Shown here: positions 51,076 through 59,443 of the stretch, piece by piece
How positions within the stretch are numbered: the stretch's first letter is position 1
Layout of the letters: every line of letters starts with the position of its first letter
Assembly (NCBI RefSeq): GCF_016741815.1
Contig: NZ_JAERRJ010000003.1
Location: 248,001-312,000 of the forward strand
Direction: 5' to 3'
Source of the DNA: Nocardia acididurans
GTDB lineage: Bacteria > Actinomycetota > Actinomycetes > Mycobacteriales > Mycobacteriaceae
Length of the DNA: 64,000 bases
Notes under the pieces: model-generated
The model's input: only the letters and a program-made list of their open reading frames with translations
The model's database searches: none
What the model was told of the DNA's origin: nothing
Translations under genes and position numbers: made by a program

Positions 51076-51819
51076 TCAGGTGAGGTTCAGGGCGGCGATC
51101 GGTGTGGTCGTCGGCTGGGTCGAGCCTCCCGCTGGTTCGAGGGTGAGGGCCAGGGTGTCCTGGGTGCCGAAGCGGATGACCAGGGCGGAACCCGAGGGCG
51201 GGACCGTGGCGACCACCCCGGCGGATACCGGGGTGCCGCCGATCGGGACCAGCCACAGCTGGTACGCCCGACCCGGAGGCGGTGCCGCGACATCTTGGAA
51301 AGCCACTGCGGCAGCGGCTATTCCGGCCGAGCTGTAGACGATGAGTTCCCCTCCGGAGGCGACGGGCGCCGTGCGGGTGCGGGTATCCGCCTGCGCCTGG
51401 ATCGACTGCGCCGTCACGGCGGCCGGACCGGCGGGCGGACGGTGGGCGAGGACCGCCGCGCCCGCGCCGATCGCCACGACGACCGCGGCGGCTGCCGCGA
51501 CCATCCGCCAACGGCGAGAACGCCATCCGCCCGCGTGTCCCGCGAGCCTTCCCTGCTCGCGGGTCTGCGCGGCGACCAGGTCGTCGATCGCCCGCTGTAT
51601 TGCTTCCTCGAGCTCGGGCGGCGCTGGTACCGCGTCGAAAACCGTGAGCAGCGAGAGGGTTTCGCGGATGTCGCGAACGGTGGCGGTGAAGGCGGCGCGG
51701 GTGCCGGGATCCGTTGCGGCCAGCTGATTCTCGAGGTTTCGGCGTTCGAAGGCGGTGAGGGCGTCGAGGGCGTAGGGGTGCGCGCGGTCGAGGAGTGCGG
51801 GGTCGGCGGGGGCGGTCAT
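51076..51819 (-). CDS. rskA: anti-sigma-K factor RskA
   Basis: A 247-residue membrane protein. The N-terminal cytosolic anti-sigma domain (AHPYALDALTAFERRNLENQLAA) is followed by one transmembrane helix (RMVAAAAAVVVAIGAGAAVLA, about residues 105-125) and an extracytoplasmic RskA domain with AYQLWLVPIGGTPVSAGVV. It should hold SigK inactive at the membrane. Its ATG overlaps the sigK stop by four bases, which couples their amounts. Confidence 0.93.
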   Translation of the reverse strand: MTAPADPALLDRAHPYALDALTAFERRNLENQLAATDPGTRAAFTATVRDIRETLSLLTVFDAVPAPPELEEAIQRAIDDLVAAQTREQGRLAGHAGGWRSRRWRMVAAAAAVVVAIGAGAAVLAHRPPAGPAAVTAQSIQAQADTRTRTAPVASGGELIVYSSAGIAAAAVAFQDVAAPPPGRAYQLWLVPIGGTPVSAGVVATVPPSGSALVIRFGTQDTLALTLEPAGGSTQPTTTPIAALNLT

Positions 51820-52481
51820 CGGATATCACTGCCCGCCAGGCATTTTCCGAGGCGGCGCAGGCCGTCCCGGATGCGGCTCTTGACGGTGGAGAGCGAGACC
51901 TGAAGGCATTCGGCCACTTCGTGATACGTGCGGCCGCTGTAATAGGCGAGGGCGACCGCTTCGCGCTGGACGGCGGTGAGGGTTTCGAGGCAGACGACCA
52001 CCGCCTGTTCGTCGCTGCGCTGGTCGACCTCCTCGACGACGACGTCGTGGTCGCGGCCCAAATGGGCGTGGCCGTAGACGATGTCGCGATGGGTGGCCGA
52101 GCGCTCACGCCGCACCCGGTCCACCGCGCGCCGGTGGGTGAGGGTCATCAACCAGCCCATGGGACTGGCGAATTCGCGGTCGTAGCGTTCGGCCAGGGTC
52201 CACACCTGGAGGTACACCTCCTGGGTGACCTCCTCGGCCGCGGTGTGGCTGATCAGGATGCGCAGTGCCAGGCCGTACACGCGGTGGCTGGTGGCGCGGT
52301 AGAGCTCGGTGAAAGCGCCGCGGTCTCCGCCGGCCACGGCGGTGAGCAGTTCACCGAGCCACTGGGTGTGCGCCGCCCCGTCGGGGTGGCGGCGCACCGG
52401 GCAGAACGCTGTGCCGGGTGGCCCGTCGGAGTCCCCGTTGTGGCTCGCGGGTACCTGGGAGGGCATCTGCAACTGCGACAC
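51816..52481 (-). CDS. sigK: ECF sigma factor SigK
   Basis: A 221-residue ECF sigma factor with region 2 (AFTELYRATSHRVYGLALRIL...MGWLMTLTHRRAVDRVR) and region 4 (LTAVQREAVALAYYSGRTYHEVAECL...TVKSRIRDGLRRL). Cys164 and Cys214 are 50 residues apart, the same spacing as the Cys133-Cys183 redox pair of M. tuberculosis SigK. The start GTG 52481 gives a 35-residue N-terminal tail longer than the mycobacterial protein; a later start is possible. Confidence 0.92.
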   Translation of the reverse strand: MSQLQMPSQVPASHNGDSDGPPGTAFCPVRRHPDGAAHTQWLGELLTAVAGGDRGAFTELYRATSHRVYGLALRILISHTAAEEVTQEVYLQVWTLAERYDREFASPMGWLMTLTHRRAVDRVRRERSATHRDIVYGHAHLGRDHDVVVEEVDQRSDEQAVVVCLETLTAVQREAVALAYYSGRTYHEVAECLQVSLSTVKSRIRDGLRRLGKCLAGSDIR

Positions 52482-52539
52482 GACGAGTTCGACTCCTGAC
52501 GAGGTCGGCGACTATCGATCAGCGAGTGGTGCGGCTGCC

Positions 52540-53169
52540 TCAGGCAGCGGGCGGCATGAGCACGGTGTCGATCATGTAGACGGTCGCGTTGGCGGTTTTC
52601 ACGCCACCGCAGATCACCGATGCCGTCGTGTTGACCTTGATGTCGTCTCCGGTGCGCGTCACATCCACCTTGGCGCCCTGGACGGTGGCATGCTCACCGG
52701 CAATGCGATCGGGCGCGATCTGCCCGGGAACCACATGGTAGGTGAGCACACCGGTGAGCGCGGCGGAATCGGTCTTCAGCGATTCGAGCACCGCCGGATC
52801 GACCTTCTGGAAGGCCGCGTCGGTCGGCGCGAAGACGGTGAACTGTCCGCCGTTGAGCGTGTCGACCAGGTTCACCTGCGGATTGAGCTGGCCGGAGACG
52901 GCCGCCACCAGGGTGGTGAGCATCGGATTGTTGGAGGCCGCGGTGGCCACCGGATCCTGGGCCATGCCGCTCACCGAGCCCGCGCCCGTGGGCACCTGTT
53001 CCGCATAGGACTTGCAGCCCGCGCCGACCAGGTCGGCGGCCGCCGCGGCCGTGGTCGCCATGGAGGTCGAGCTCGCCGTGCTGTCGGATTTGTCGTCCGA
53101 GCAGGCCGGTGCCGCGAGTACCGCCGCGAGGATGGTCGCCACCGCCGCCGAACGCCGCATGACTGTCAT
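52540..53169 (-). CDS. MPT83/MPT70-like fasciclin lipoprotein
   Basis: A 209-residue secreted protein. The signal [22 protein letters not shown] ends in a lipobox with the acylated Cys at about residue 23. After a Ser/Thr/Ala linker, one fasciclin (FAS1) domain follows: [34 protein letters not shown] and [14 protein letters not shown]. It is the typical SigK-controlled surface antigen in mycobacteria. Here it lies 58 bp upstream of sigK on the same strand. Confidence 0.93.
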   Translation of the reverse strand: MTVMRRSAAVATILAAVLAAPACSDDKSDSTASSTSMATTAAAAADLVGAGCKSYAEQVPTGAGSVSGMAQDPVATAASNNPMLTTLVAAVSGQLNPQVNLVDTLNGGQFTVFAPTDAAFQKVDPAVLESLKTDSAALTGVLTYHVVPGQIAPDRIAGEHATVQGAKVDVTRTGDDIKVNTTASVICGGVKTANATVYMIDTVLMPPAA

Positions 53170-53446
53170 GTGTGTGGATCCCGCTTCCGTGTCAGGGCCC
53201 GCCGGGCCGTGCTGTCGATTGGGCGGAACGGAGTTCGCCTTGCCTCCCGGCGCGGACGGGTGCGGGCTGGAAAAGCGTGTGCGGATCTCGCCGCGGCAGG
53301 GACTCCCGGCGGACCTAGGTCAACTGACCAAGATTTTTCGGAGCTGATCTATGACACCTGTCACAAATGGGGTGGTCTATGCAGGGGATTTCCCTCGAAA
53401 CTGCGGAAAATATTGTCCGACGGTCGGAACGACCCGTCTGACGTGG

Positions 53447-53452
53447 CACAAT
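53447..53452 (+). promoter_or_regulatory. candidate -10 element giving a leaderless Cys-leader mRNA
   Basis: CACAAT matches TATAAT at four of six bases and ends seven bases before ATG 53460, so transcription would start on the A of the ATG. No convincing -35 is visible. The position fits leaderless attenuator peptides described in mycobacteria. Confidence 0.4.
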
Positions 53453-53459
53453 AAGCTCC

Positions 53460-53552
53460 ATGACTGGACTTGGAGTACGACTCGTGGCGCGTCGCCACGT
53501 CGACTTCAAGCGTGTCTGCAGCGCGAGCTGTCTGCCGGGAAGCCTCCGGTAG
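53460..53552 (+). CDS. Cys-containing leader peptide of the sulfate-assimilation operon
   Basis: A 30-codon reading frame: MTGLGVRLVARRHVDFKRVC, then SASCLPGSLR. The RRHVDFKRVCSASC core matches the family of actinobacterial putative leader peptides with an RRH(V/I)D(L/F) segment followed by cysteines, found upstream of cysteine and sulfur genes. When Cys-tRNA is scarce, ribosomes should stall at the two Cys codons (53517-53519 and 53529-53531) and change downstream RNA folding or sir translation. No ribosome site precedes the ATG. It ends 119 bp before the sir start. Confidence 0.78.
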   Translation: MTGLGVRLVARRHVDFKRVCSASCLPGSLR

Positions 53553-53671
53553 CTCGGCTCCCCCTTCCAGGACTCCGGCGTTCATCTGACGCCGTACGAG
53601 CCGTTTCGCTGATATCGGAGGCGTGAGCCAGCCCCTCCCGCCTGCCCGCAAGACCTTCAGGAGCGACCCCC

Positions 53672-55468
53672 ATGACGTCGAGTACCGACGCCGGTCCCAC
53701 CAGTTCCGAAAACTCCCGCCCCGCCCGGCCCGAACGGCCCGTGGCGGAGCGGCGCGTGCGGCCGGACCGTCCCCGCTCGGAGGCGCCCGTCGCCCCGCGT
53801 GAACGCACCGGCAAGCCGGTCCGGCGCAAGTCGGAGGGACAGTGGGCGCTCGGCTACCGGGAGCCGCTCAACGCCAACGAGCAGTCCAAGAAGGACGACA
53901 ACCCGCTCAACGTGCGCGCGCGCATCGAGAACATCTACTCCAAGCAGGGTTTCGACTCCATCGACAAGAGCGACCTGCGCGGCCGCATGCGCTGGTGGGG
54001 CCTCTACACCCAGCGCGAGCAGGGGTACGACGGCACCTTCACCGGCGACGAGAACATCGACATTCTCGAGGCCAAGTACTTCATGATGCGCGTGCGCTGT
54101 GACGCCGGCGCGCTGAACGTGCGCCAGCTGCGCACCCTCGGCCAGCTCTCCACCGAATTCGGCCGCGACACCGCCGATCTCTCGGACCGCGAGAACGTGC
54201 AGTACCACTGGATCGAGATCGAGAACGTGCCGGAGATCTGGCGTCGCCTCGAAGAGGTCGGCCTGCAGACCACCGAGGCGTGCGGCGACTGCCCGCGCGT
54301 GGTGCTCGGATCGCCGTTGGCCGGCGAGTCCTTCGGTGAGGTGCTGGACCCGACCTGGGCCATCGACGAGATCGTCAAGCGCTACATCGGCGACAAGAAG
54401 TACTCCAACCTGCCGCGCAAGTTCAAGACCGCGATCTCCGGTCAGCAGGATGTGGTGCACGAGATCAACGATGTGGCGTTCATCGGCGTCGAGCACCCGG
54501 AACACGGTCCGGGCCTTGATGTCTGGGTCGGCGGCGGCCTGTCCACCAACCCGATGCTCGCGCAGCGCCTCGGCGCGTTCGTCCCGCTGGAGGAGGTGCC
54601 GGATGTGTGGGAGGCGATCGTCTCGCTGTACCGCGACTACGGTTACCGCCGCCTGCGCACCAAGGCGCGCATCAAGTTCCTGGTCAAGGACTGGGGTATC
54701 GAGAAGTTCCGCGAGGTGCTCGAGACCGAGTACCTGAAGCGCAAGCTGATCGACGGCCCGGCTCCCGAAAAGCCCACGCGCCCTATCGATCACATCGGTG
54801 TGCAGAAGCTGCGCAACGGGCTCAACGCGGTGGGCTTCTCCCCCATCGCCGGTCGTGTCTCCGGCACGATCCTGCAGCAGGTGGCCGACGCGGTGGAGGC
54901 CATCGGCTCCGACCGCATCCGGTTCACCCCGTACCAGAAGCTCATCGTCCTCGACGTCGCCGACGACAAGGTCGAGGAGCTCATCGACGCGCTGCAGCCG
55001 CTGGGCCTGCACGCGCGACCCTCGCACTGGCGGCGAAACCTCCTCGCCTGCAGTGGTATCGAGTTCTGCAAGCTGTCCTTCGTGGAGACGCGCAAGCGCT
55101 CCCAGGTGCTGGCTCCCGAGCTGGAGCAGCGCCTCGCGGACATCAATGCCGACCTGGATGTGCCGATCACTATCAATATCAACGGCTGCCCGAACTCGTG
55201 CGGTCGTTCCCAGATCGCCGATATCGGCTTCAAGGGCCAGCTCGTCGACGACGGCGAGGGGAATCAGGTGGAGGGCTTCCAGGTTCACCTCGGTGGCAGC
55301 CTCGGGCTCGACAGCGCCTTCGGGCGCAAGCTGCGTCAGCACAAGGTGACCAGCGAGGAGCTCGGCGACTACATCGAGCGTGTGGTGCGCAACTTCGTCA
55401 AGAACCGGGACGGCGCAGAGCGTTTCGCGCAGTGGGCTGTCCGCGCCGACGAGGCCGACCTGCGGTAG
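53672..55468 (+). CDS. sir: ferredoxin-dependent sulfite reductase
   Basis: A 598-residue sirohaem/4Fe-4S enzyme that reduces sulfite to sulfide with six electrons. The two halves each carry a ferredoxin-like and a sirohaem domain; the cluster ligands are in CSGIEFC and NGCPNSCGR. Tyr112 and Cys204 are 92 residues apart, as in the cross-linked Tyr69-Cys161 pair of M. tuberculosis NirA/SirA. A 55-residue basic, disordered N-terminal extension is present. ATG 53672 follows AGGAG at eight or nine bases. Confidence 0.94.
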   Translation: MTSSTDAGPTSSENSRPARPERPVAERRVRPDRPRSEAPVAPRERTGKPVRRKSEGQWALGYREPLNANEQSKKDDNPLNVRARIENIYSKQGFDSIDKSDLRGRMRWWGLYTQREQGYDGTFTGDENIDILEAKYFMMRVRCDAGALNVRQLRTLGQLSTEFGRDTADLSDRENVQYHWIEIENVPEIWRRLEEVGLQTTEACGDCPRVVLGSPLAGESFGEVLDPTWAIDEIVKRYIGDKKYSNLPRKFKTAISGQQDVVHEINDVAFIGVEHPEHGPGLDVWVGGGLSTNPMLAQRLGAFVPLEEVPDVWEAIVSLYRDYGYRRLRTKARIKFLVKDWGIEKFREVLETEYLKRKLIDGPAPEKPTRPIDHIGVQKLRNGLNAVGFSPIAGRVSGTILQQVADAVEAIGSDRIRFTPYQKLIVLDVADDKVEELIDALQPLGLHARPSHWRRNLLACSGIEFCKLSFVETRKRSQVLAPELEQRLADINADLDVPITININGCPNSCGRSQIADIGFKGQLVDDGEGNQVEGFQVHLGGSLGLDSAFGRKLRQHKVTSEELGDYIERVVRNFVKNRDGAERFAQWAVRADEADLR

Positions 55469-55483
55469 TTGGGAGAAATAGCA

Positions 55484-56245
55484 ATGAGCACAGCATCGCA
55501 CAGCGATTCCGTGGGGGGTGGCGGTCGGGTGACGGGTGGGCCAACGAAACTCGCCGAAGCCGAACTGCGGGCCATCGCGGAGAAGGGCGCGGCCGAACTC
55601 GGACCGAACGCCACCGCGCAGGAACTGCTGCAGTGGACCGAGGACACCTTCGGAACCAACTACATCGTCGCCTCCAATATGCAGGACGCGGTGCTGGTGC
55701 AGCTGGCCGCGCAGGTGCATGCCGGAGTGGACGTGCTGTTCCTCGACACCGGCTACCACTTCGCCGAAACCATCGGTACGCGTGACGCGGTCGAGCTGGT
55801 GTACGGCGTGAACATCGTGAACGTGCAGCCGGAAAACACTGTGGCCGAACAGGATCAGCTGCTCGGCAAGGATCTGTTCGCCCGTGACGCCGCCGAATGC
55901 TGCCGGCTGCGCAAGGTGGTGCCGCTGCAGAAGTCGCTCGCCGGCTACAACGCCTGGGTGACCGGCATCCGCCGCGTGGAGGCGCCGACCCGCGCCAACG
56001 CCCCCCTGATTTCCTTCGACGAGGGCTTCGGCCTGGTGAAGATCAATCCGATCGCCGCCTGGTCCGACGACGAGATGGCCGCCTACATCGAGGCCAACGG
56101 CATTCTCGTCAATCCCCTTGTGGAGGAGGGATATCCGTCCATCGGTTGCGCTCCGTGCACGCGGAAGCCGGAACCGGGATCCGATCCGCGATCCGGCCGC
56201 TGGGCCGGGCTCGCCAAGACCGAATGCGGGTTGCACGCGTCATGA
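55484..56245 (+). CDS. cysH: phosphoadenylyl/adenylyl-sulfate reductase
   Basis: A 253-residue assimilatory reductase. The motif pair ECCRLRKVVPL and SIGCAPCTRK marks a 4Fe-4S enzyme that reduces APS rather than PAPS. The PP-loop-like region reads NYIVASNMQDAVL. The C-terminal ECGLH holds the active-site Cys. ATG 55484 follows GGGAG. Its TGA overlaps the cysD ATG. Confidence 0.94.
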   Translation: MSTASHSDSVGGGGRVTGGPTKLAEAELRAIAEKGAAELGPNATAQELLQWTEDTFGTNYIVASNMQDAVLVQLAAQVHAGVDVLFLDTGYHFAETIGTRDAVELVYGVNIVNVQPENTVAEQDQLLGKDLFARDAAECCRLRKVVPLQKSLAGYNAWVTGIRRVEAPTRANAPLISFDEGFGLVKINPIAAWSDDEMAAYIEANGILVNPLVEEGYPSIGCAPCTRKPEPGSDPRSGRWAGLAKTECGLHAS

Positions 56246-57150
56246 CGACTACCGAGACCGAATTCGACACGCTCGCCGCGCTCGAGTCCGAATCCATCCA
56301 CATCTTCCGCGAGGTGGCGGGCGAGTTCGAGCGGCCGGTGATCCTGTTCTCCGGCGGCAAGGACTCCACGGTGCTGCTGCACCTGGCGATCAAGGCCTTC
56401 TGGCCCGCGCCGCTGCCGTTCACGCTGCTGCACGTGGACACCGGGCACAACCTGCCCGAGGTGCTCGACTTCCGCGACCATGTGGTCGAGAAGTACGGCC
56501 TGCGACTGCATGTCGCCTCCGTCGAGGAGTACCTCGCCGACGGGCGGCTGCAGGAGCGCCCGGACGGCATCCGCAATCCGCTGCAGACCGTGCCGCTGCT
56601 GGACGCCATCAACGAGAACCGCTTCGACGCGGTCTTCGGTGGCGGCCGCCGCGACGAAGAGCGTTCGCGCGCCAAGGAACGCATCTTCTCGCTGCGCGAC
56701 GCCTTCGGACGCTGGGATCCCAAGCGGCAGCGGCCCGAACTGTGGAACCTGTACAACGGCCGGCACGCTCCCGGCGAGCACGTGCGCGTGTTCCCCATCT
56801 CCAACTGGACCGAACTCGACATCTGGCGCTACATCGCCCGCGAGAACGTGGAACTGGCCAGCATCTACTACGCCCACGAGCGCCCGGTGTACCAGCGCGA
56901 CGGCATGTGGATGACCCCCGGCTCCTGGGGCGGTCCCGCCGAAGGTGAAGAGCTGCTGGTGAAGTCGGTGCGCTACCGCACCGTCGGCGACGGATCCACC
57001 ACCGGCGCAATCATTTCCGACGCCGCCGACAACGAGGCGATCCTCGCCGAGGTGGCCGCGTCCCGACTGACCGAACGTGGCGCCACCCGGGGAGACGACC
57101 GTGTCTCCGAGGCAGCCATGGAAGACCGTAAGCGAGAGGGCTACTTCTGA
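56242..57150 (+). CDS. cysD: sulfate adenylyltransferase small subunit
   Basis: A 302-residue PP-loop ATP sulfurylase subunit. It shows VILFSGGKDSTVLLHLA, HVDTGHN, FGGGRRDEERSRAKERIFS and a C-terminal HERPVYQRDG. With CysN it makes APS from sulfate and ATP. The start ATG 56242 overlaps the cysH stop (ATGA), and its own TGA shares a base with the cysN ATG. Confidence 0.95.
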   Translation: MTTTETEFDTLAALESESIHIFREVAGEFERPVILFSGGKDSTVLLHLAIKAFWPAPLPFTLLHVDTGHNLPEVLDFRDHVVEKYGLRLHVASVEEYLADGRLQERPDGIRNPLQTVPLLDAINENRFDAVFGGGRRDEERSRAKERIFSLRDAFGRWDPKRQRPELWNLYNGRHAPGEHVRVFPISNWTELDIWRYIARENVELASIYYAHERPVYQRDGMWMTPGSWGGPAEGEELLVKSVRYRTVGDGSTTGAIISDAADNEAILAEVAASRLTERGATRGDDRVSEAAMEDRKREGYF

Positions 57151-58451
57151 TGTCCGACCTACTCCGACTGGCCACCGCCGGATCGGTCGACGACGGCAAG
57201 TCCACCTTGGTCGGACGGCTTCTGTACGACACGAAATCGGTGCTGGCGGACCAGATCGACGCGGTGACCCGCGCCTCGGTCGACAAGGGTCTGGCCACGC
57301 CGGATCTGTCGCTGCTCGTGGACGGCCTGCGCGCCGAGCGCGAGCAGGGCATCACCATCGATGTGGCGTACCGCTACTTCGCCACGCCCGCACGGTCTTT
57401 CGTGCTCGCCGACACCCCGGGACATGTGCAGTACACCCGCAATACGGTGTCCGGCGCGTCCACCGCGCAGCTGGTGATCCTGCTGGTGGACGCCCGTAAG
57501 GGCGTCATCGAGCAGACTCGCCGCCATGCCGCCGTGATGGCGCTGCTGGGTGTGCCGAAGCTGGTGCTCGCGGTCAACAAGATCGACCTGGTCGACGACC
57601 CGGCCGGTGTGTTCGACAAGATCCGCACCGAATTCGCCGTGCTGACAGCCAAACTCGGCTGGTCGGCCGACGATGTGCAGGAGATTCCGGTCTCCGCGCT
57701 GCACGGCGACAATGTTGCCTCGCGGTCGGAGAACACCCCCTACTACGACGGGCCGTCGCTCATCGAGCACCTGGAATCGGTACCCGTCGACGCCGACGCG
57801 CACGGCCGCCACGAAGTGGGCCTGCGCTTCCCCGTGCAGTACGTGATCCGCCCGCGCACCGCCGAATACCCGGACTACCGCGGCTACGCGGGCCAGGTCG
57901 CGGCCGGTGTGGTCAGCAAGGGCGACGAGGTCGTGGTGCTGCCGTCCGGCACCCGCACCACCGTCGAGCGCATCGACACCGCCAACGGCGAACTGGCCTC
58001 CGCACAGCCGGGCCGCAGCGTCACGCTGATCCTGGCCGATGATGTCGACGTCTCGCGCGGCGATGTCATCGCCGCCGCCACCGGCGCTCCCGAGCCGATC
58101 GACGCCTTCGACGCGACGGTCTGCTGGCTCGGCGACAAGCCGCTGCGCCCGGGCGCGCGCCTGCTGCTCAAGCACGGCACCCGCACCACCCAGGCCATCG
58201 TGGGCTCGCTGCTGGAGCGCTTCGACGAACAGCACCTGGCGGCGGATCCGAACCCGGAAACCCTGGCGCTCAACGACATCGGCCGCATCTCCATCCGGGT
58301 CGCCGACCCGATCGTGGCCGACGACTACAGCGTCAACCGGCACACCGGCTCCTTCCTGCTCATCGACCCGGCGGGCGGCAACACCCTCGCCGCCGGTCTG
58401 GTGGGCGACGCGCTGACCGCCGTCGAGGTCGGCACGGAAGCCGGAGTCTGA
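57150..58451 (+). CDS. cysN: sulfate adenylyltransferase large subunit (GTPase), without APS kinase
   Basis: A 433-residue EF-Tu-like GTPase. It shows G1 GSVDDGKST, G2 region GITIDVAYR, G3 DTPGH, G4 NKID and two beta-barrel domains. GTP hydrolysis drives APS formation by CysD. The protein ends after the barrels and lacks the CysC kinase domain that is fused in mycobacterial CysNC, consistent with an APS-type CysH that needs no PAPS. Confidence 0.94.
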   Translation: MSDLLRLATAGSVDDGKSTLVGRLLYDTKSVLADQIDAVTRASVDKGLATPDLSLLVDGLRAEREQGITIDVAYRYFATPARSFVLADTPGHVQYTRNTVSGASTAQLVILLVDARKGVIEQTRRHAAVMALLGVPKLVLAVNKIDLVDDPAGVFDKIRTEFAVLTAKLGWSADDVQEIPVSALHGDNVASRSENTPYYDGPSLIEHLESVPVDADAHGRHEVGLRFPVQYVIRPRTAEYPDYRGYAGQVAAGVVSKGDEVVVLPSGTRTTVERIDTANGELASAQPGRSVTLILADDVDVSRGDVIAAATGAPEPIDAFDATVCWLGDKPLRPGARLLLKHGTRTTQAIVGSLLERFDEQHLAADPNPETLALNDIGRISIRVADPIVADDYSVNRHTGSFLLIDPAGGNTLAAGLVGDALTAVEVGTEAGV

Positions 58452-58453
58452 GC

Positions 58454-59377
58454 ATGAACGCCCCTGCCCGCGGTGTCGCTGCGGCGGCGCCGGCGGGCGG
58501 GCTCGGGCCGCGCACGCGGCCCGAGCCGCACGTCGGACCGGCGGGCGGCCGGCCACGCTCCGGAAAGCCCAGCGGCCCAGTGCTTGTCGCGGTGGCACAC
58601 GGCAGCCGCGATCCGCGCTCGGCAGCGACCATGCGCGATGTGGTGGAGCAGCTCGCCGCCGCCCATCCGGACACCGATGTGCGCCTGGCCTTCCTGGACC
58701 TGAGCACACCATCGGTCGACGAGGTCCTCGATGCCGTTGCGGCCGAAGGCCATTCACAGGCCATCGTGGTTCCGCTGCTGCTCGGCAGCGCCTTCCACGC
58801 CCGGGTGGACCTGCCCGGACTGCTGGAGGCGGCGAGCGCCCGCAACCCGCGCCTGCGCCTCACCCAGGCCGATGTGCTCGGACCCGATCCGCGACTGATC
58901 GTCGCACTGCGAGATCGCGTGCACGACAGCCTGATCGGTGCGCATTCGGCCAGCACCGGAATCGGCGCGACAGGGTTCTCCGATCAGCACGATCACTCGT
59001 ACCCGGGAACATCGGACCGCGGCGGCCGCATAGGCATCGCGGTCGCGGCCGTCGGCTCCTCGTCGGCATCCGCCAACGCCGCCACCGCCCGGGTCGCGAC
59101 GCGGCTCACGGAGATCACCGGCTGGGATACCGAGATCTGCTTCGCCACCACCGAACCCACAGTGCTCGAGGCTGTTTCACGCCTTCGGGCGCGCGGGGCC
59201 GAGCAGGTGCTGGTGGCCCCGTGGTTCCTCGCCCCCGGCCTGCTCACCGATCGGCTGCTCGGCGCCGCACCCGATCTGATCCATGCCGAGGTGATCGGTC
59301 CGCACCCGGCACTCACCGAAATCATTTGGGACCGGTACGCTTTCGCGGCCACGACGCCGCTCCCGCTGTCCGCCTGA
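58454..59377 (+). CDS. sirohydrochlorin ferrochelatase-like protein (CbiX/SirB)
   Basis: A 307-residue protein with two CbiX-like halves: VAVAHGSRDPRSAATMRDVVEQL with the metal-site His, VVPLLLGSAFHARVDLP, and a second half with VLVAPWFLAPGLLTDRL. It should insert iron into sirohydrochlorin to make the sirohaem used by the sulfite reductase. The N-terminal 40 residues are low complexity. It follows cysN by two bases. The M. tuberculosis equivalent is Rv2393 (che1). Confidence 0.88.
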   Translation: MNAPARGVAAAAPAGGLGPRTRPEPHVGPAGGRPRSGKPSGPVLVAVAHGSRDPRSAATMRDVVEQLAAAHPDTDVRLAFLDLSTPSVDEVLDAVAAEGHSQAIVVPLLLGSAFHARVDLPGLLEAASARNPRLRLTQADVLGPDPRLIVALRDRVHDSLIGAHSASTGIGATGFSDQHDHSYPGTSDRGGRIGIAVAAVGSSSASANAATARVATRLTEITGWDTEICFATTEPTVLEAVSRLRARGAEQVLVAPWFLAPGLLTDRLLGAAPDLIHAEVIGPHPALTEIIWDRYAFAATTPLPLSA

Positions 59378-59443
59378 CCTGGTGCGCCACCGGCCCTGAC
59401 AGGACCGGGCGGTTGTGGCGGAGCGGACCGGGTAGGCGTTGAT

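Larger units (their letters stand above)
53170..53671. promoter_or_regulatory. 502-bp divergent control region of the fasciclin gene and sulfate operon
   Basis: It contains no long gene. On the plus strand it holds the Cys leader peptide (53460-53552) and the sir ribosome site AGGAG (53658-53662). Short palindromes are GGTCA-AC-TGACC (53318-53329), TGACA-CC-TGTCA (53352-53363) and TCCGA-CGG-TCGGA (53416-53428). Any of these could be operators; none is assigned. Confidence 0.55.

Noticed and set aside
53657..56236. 859-codon minus-strand frame opposite the sulfate operon
   Set aside because: It is antisense to sir, cysH and cysD, which have clear catalytic motifs; its composition (His/Val/Asp-rich) is typical of a high-GC shadow frame.
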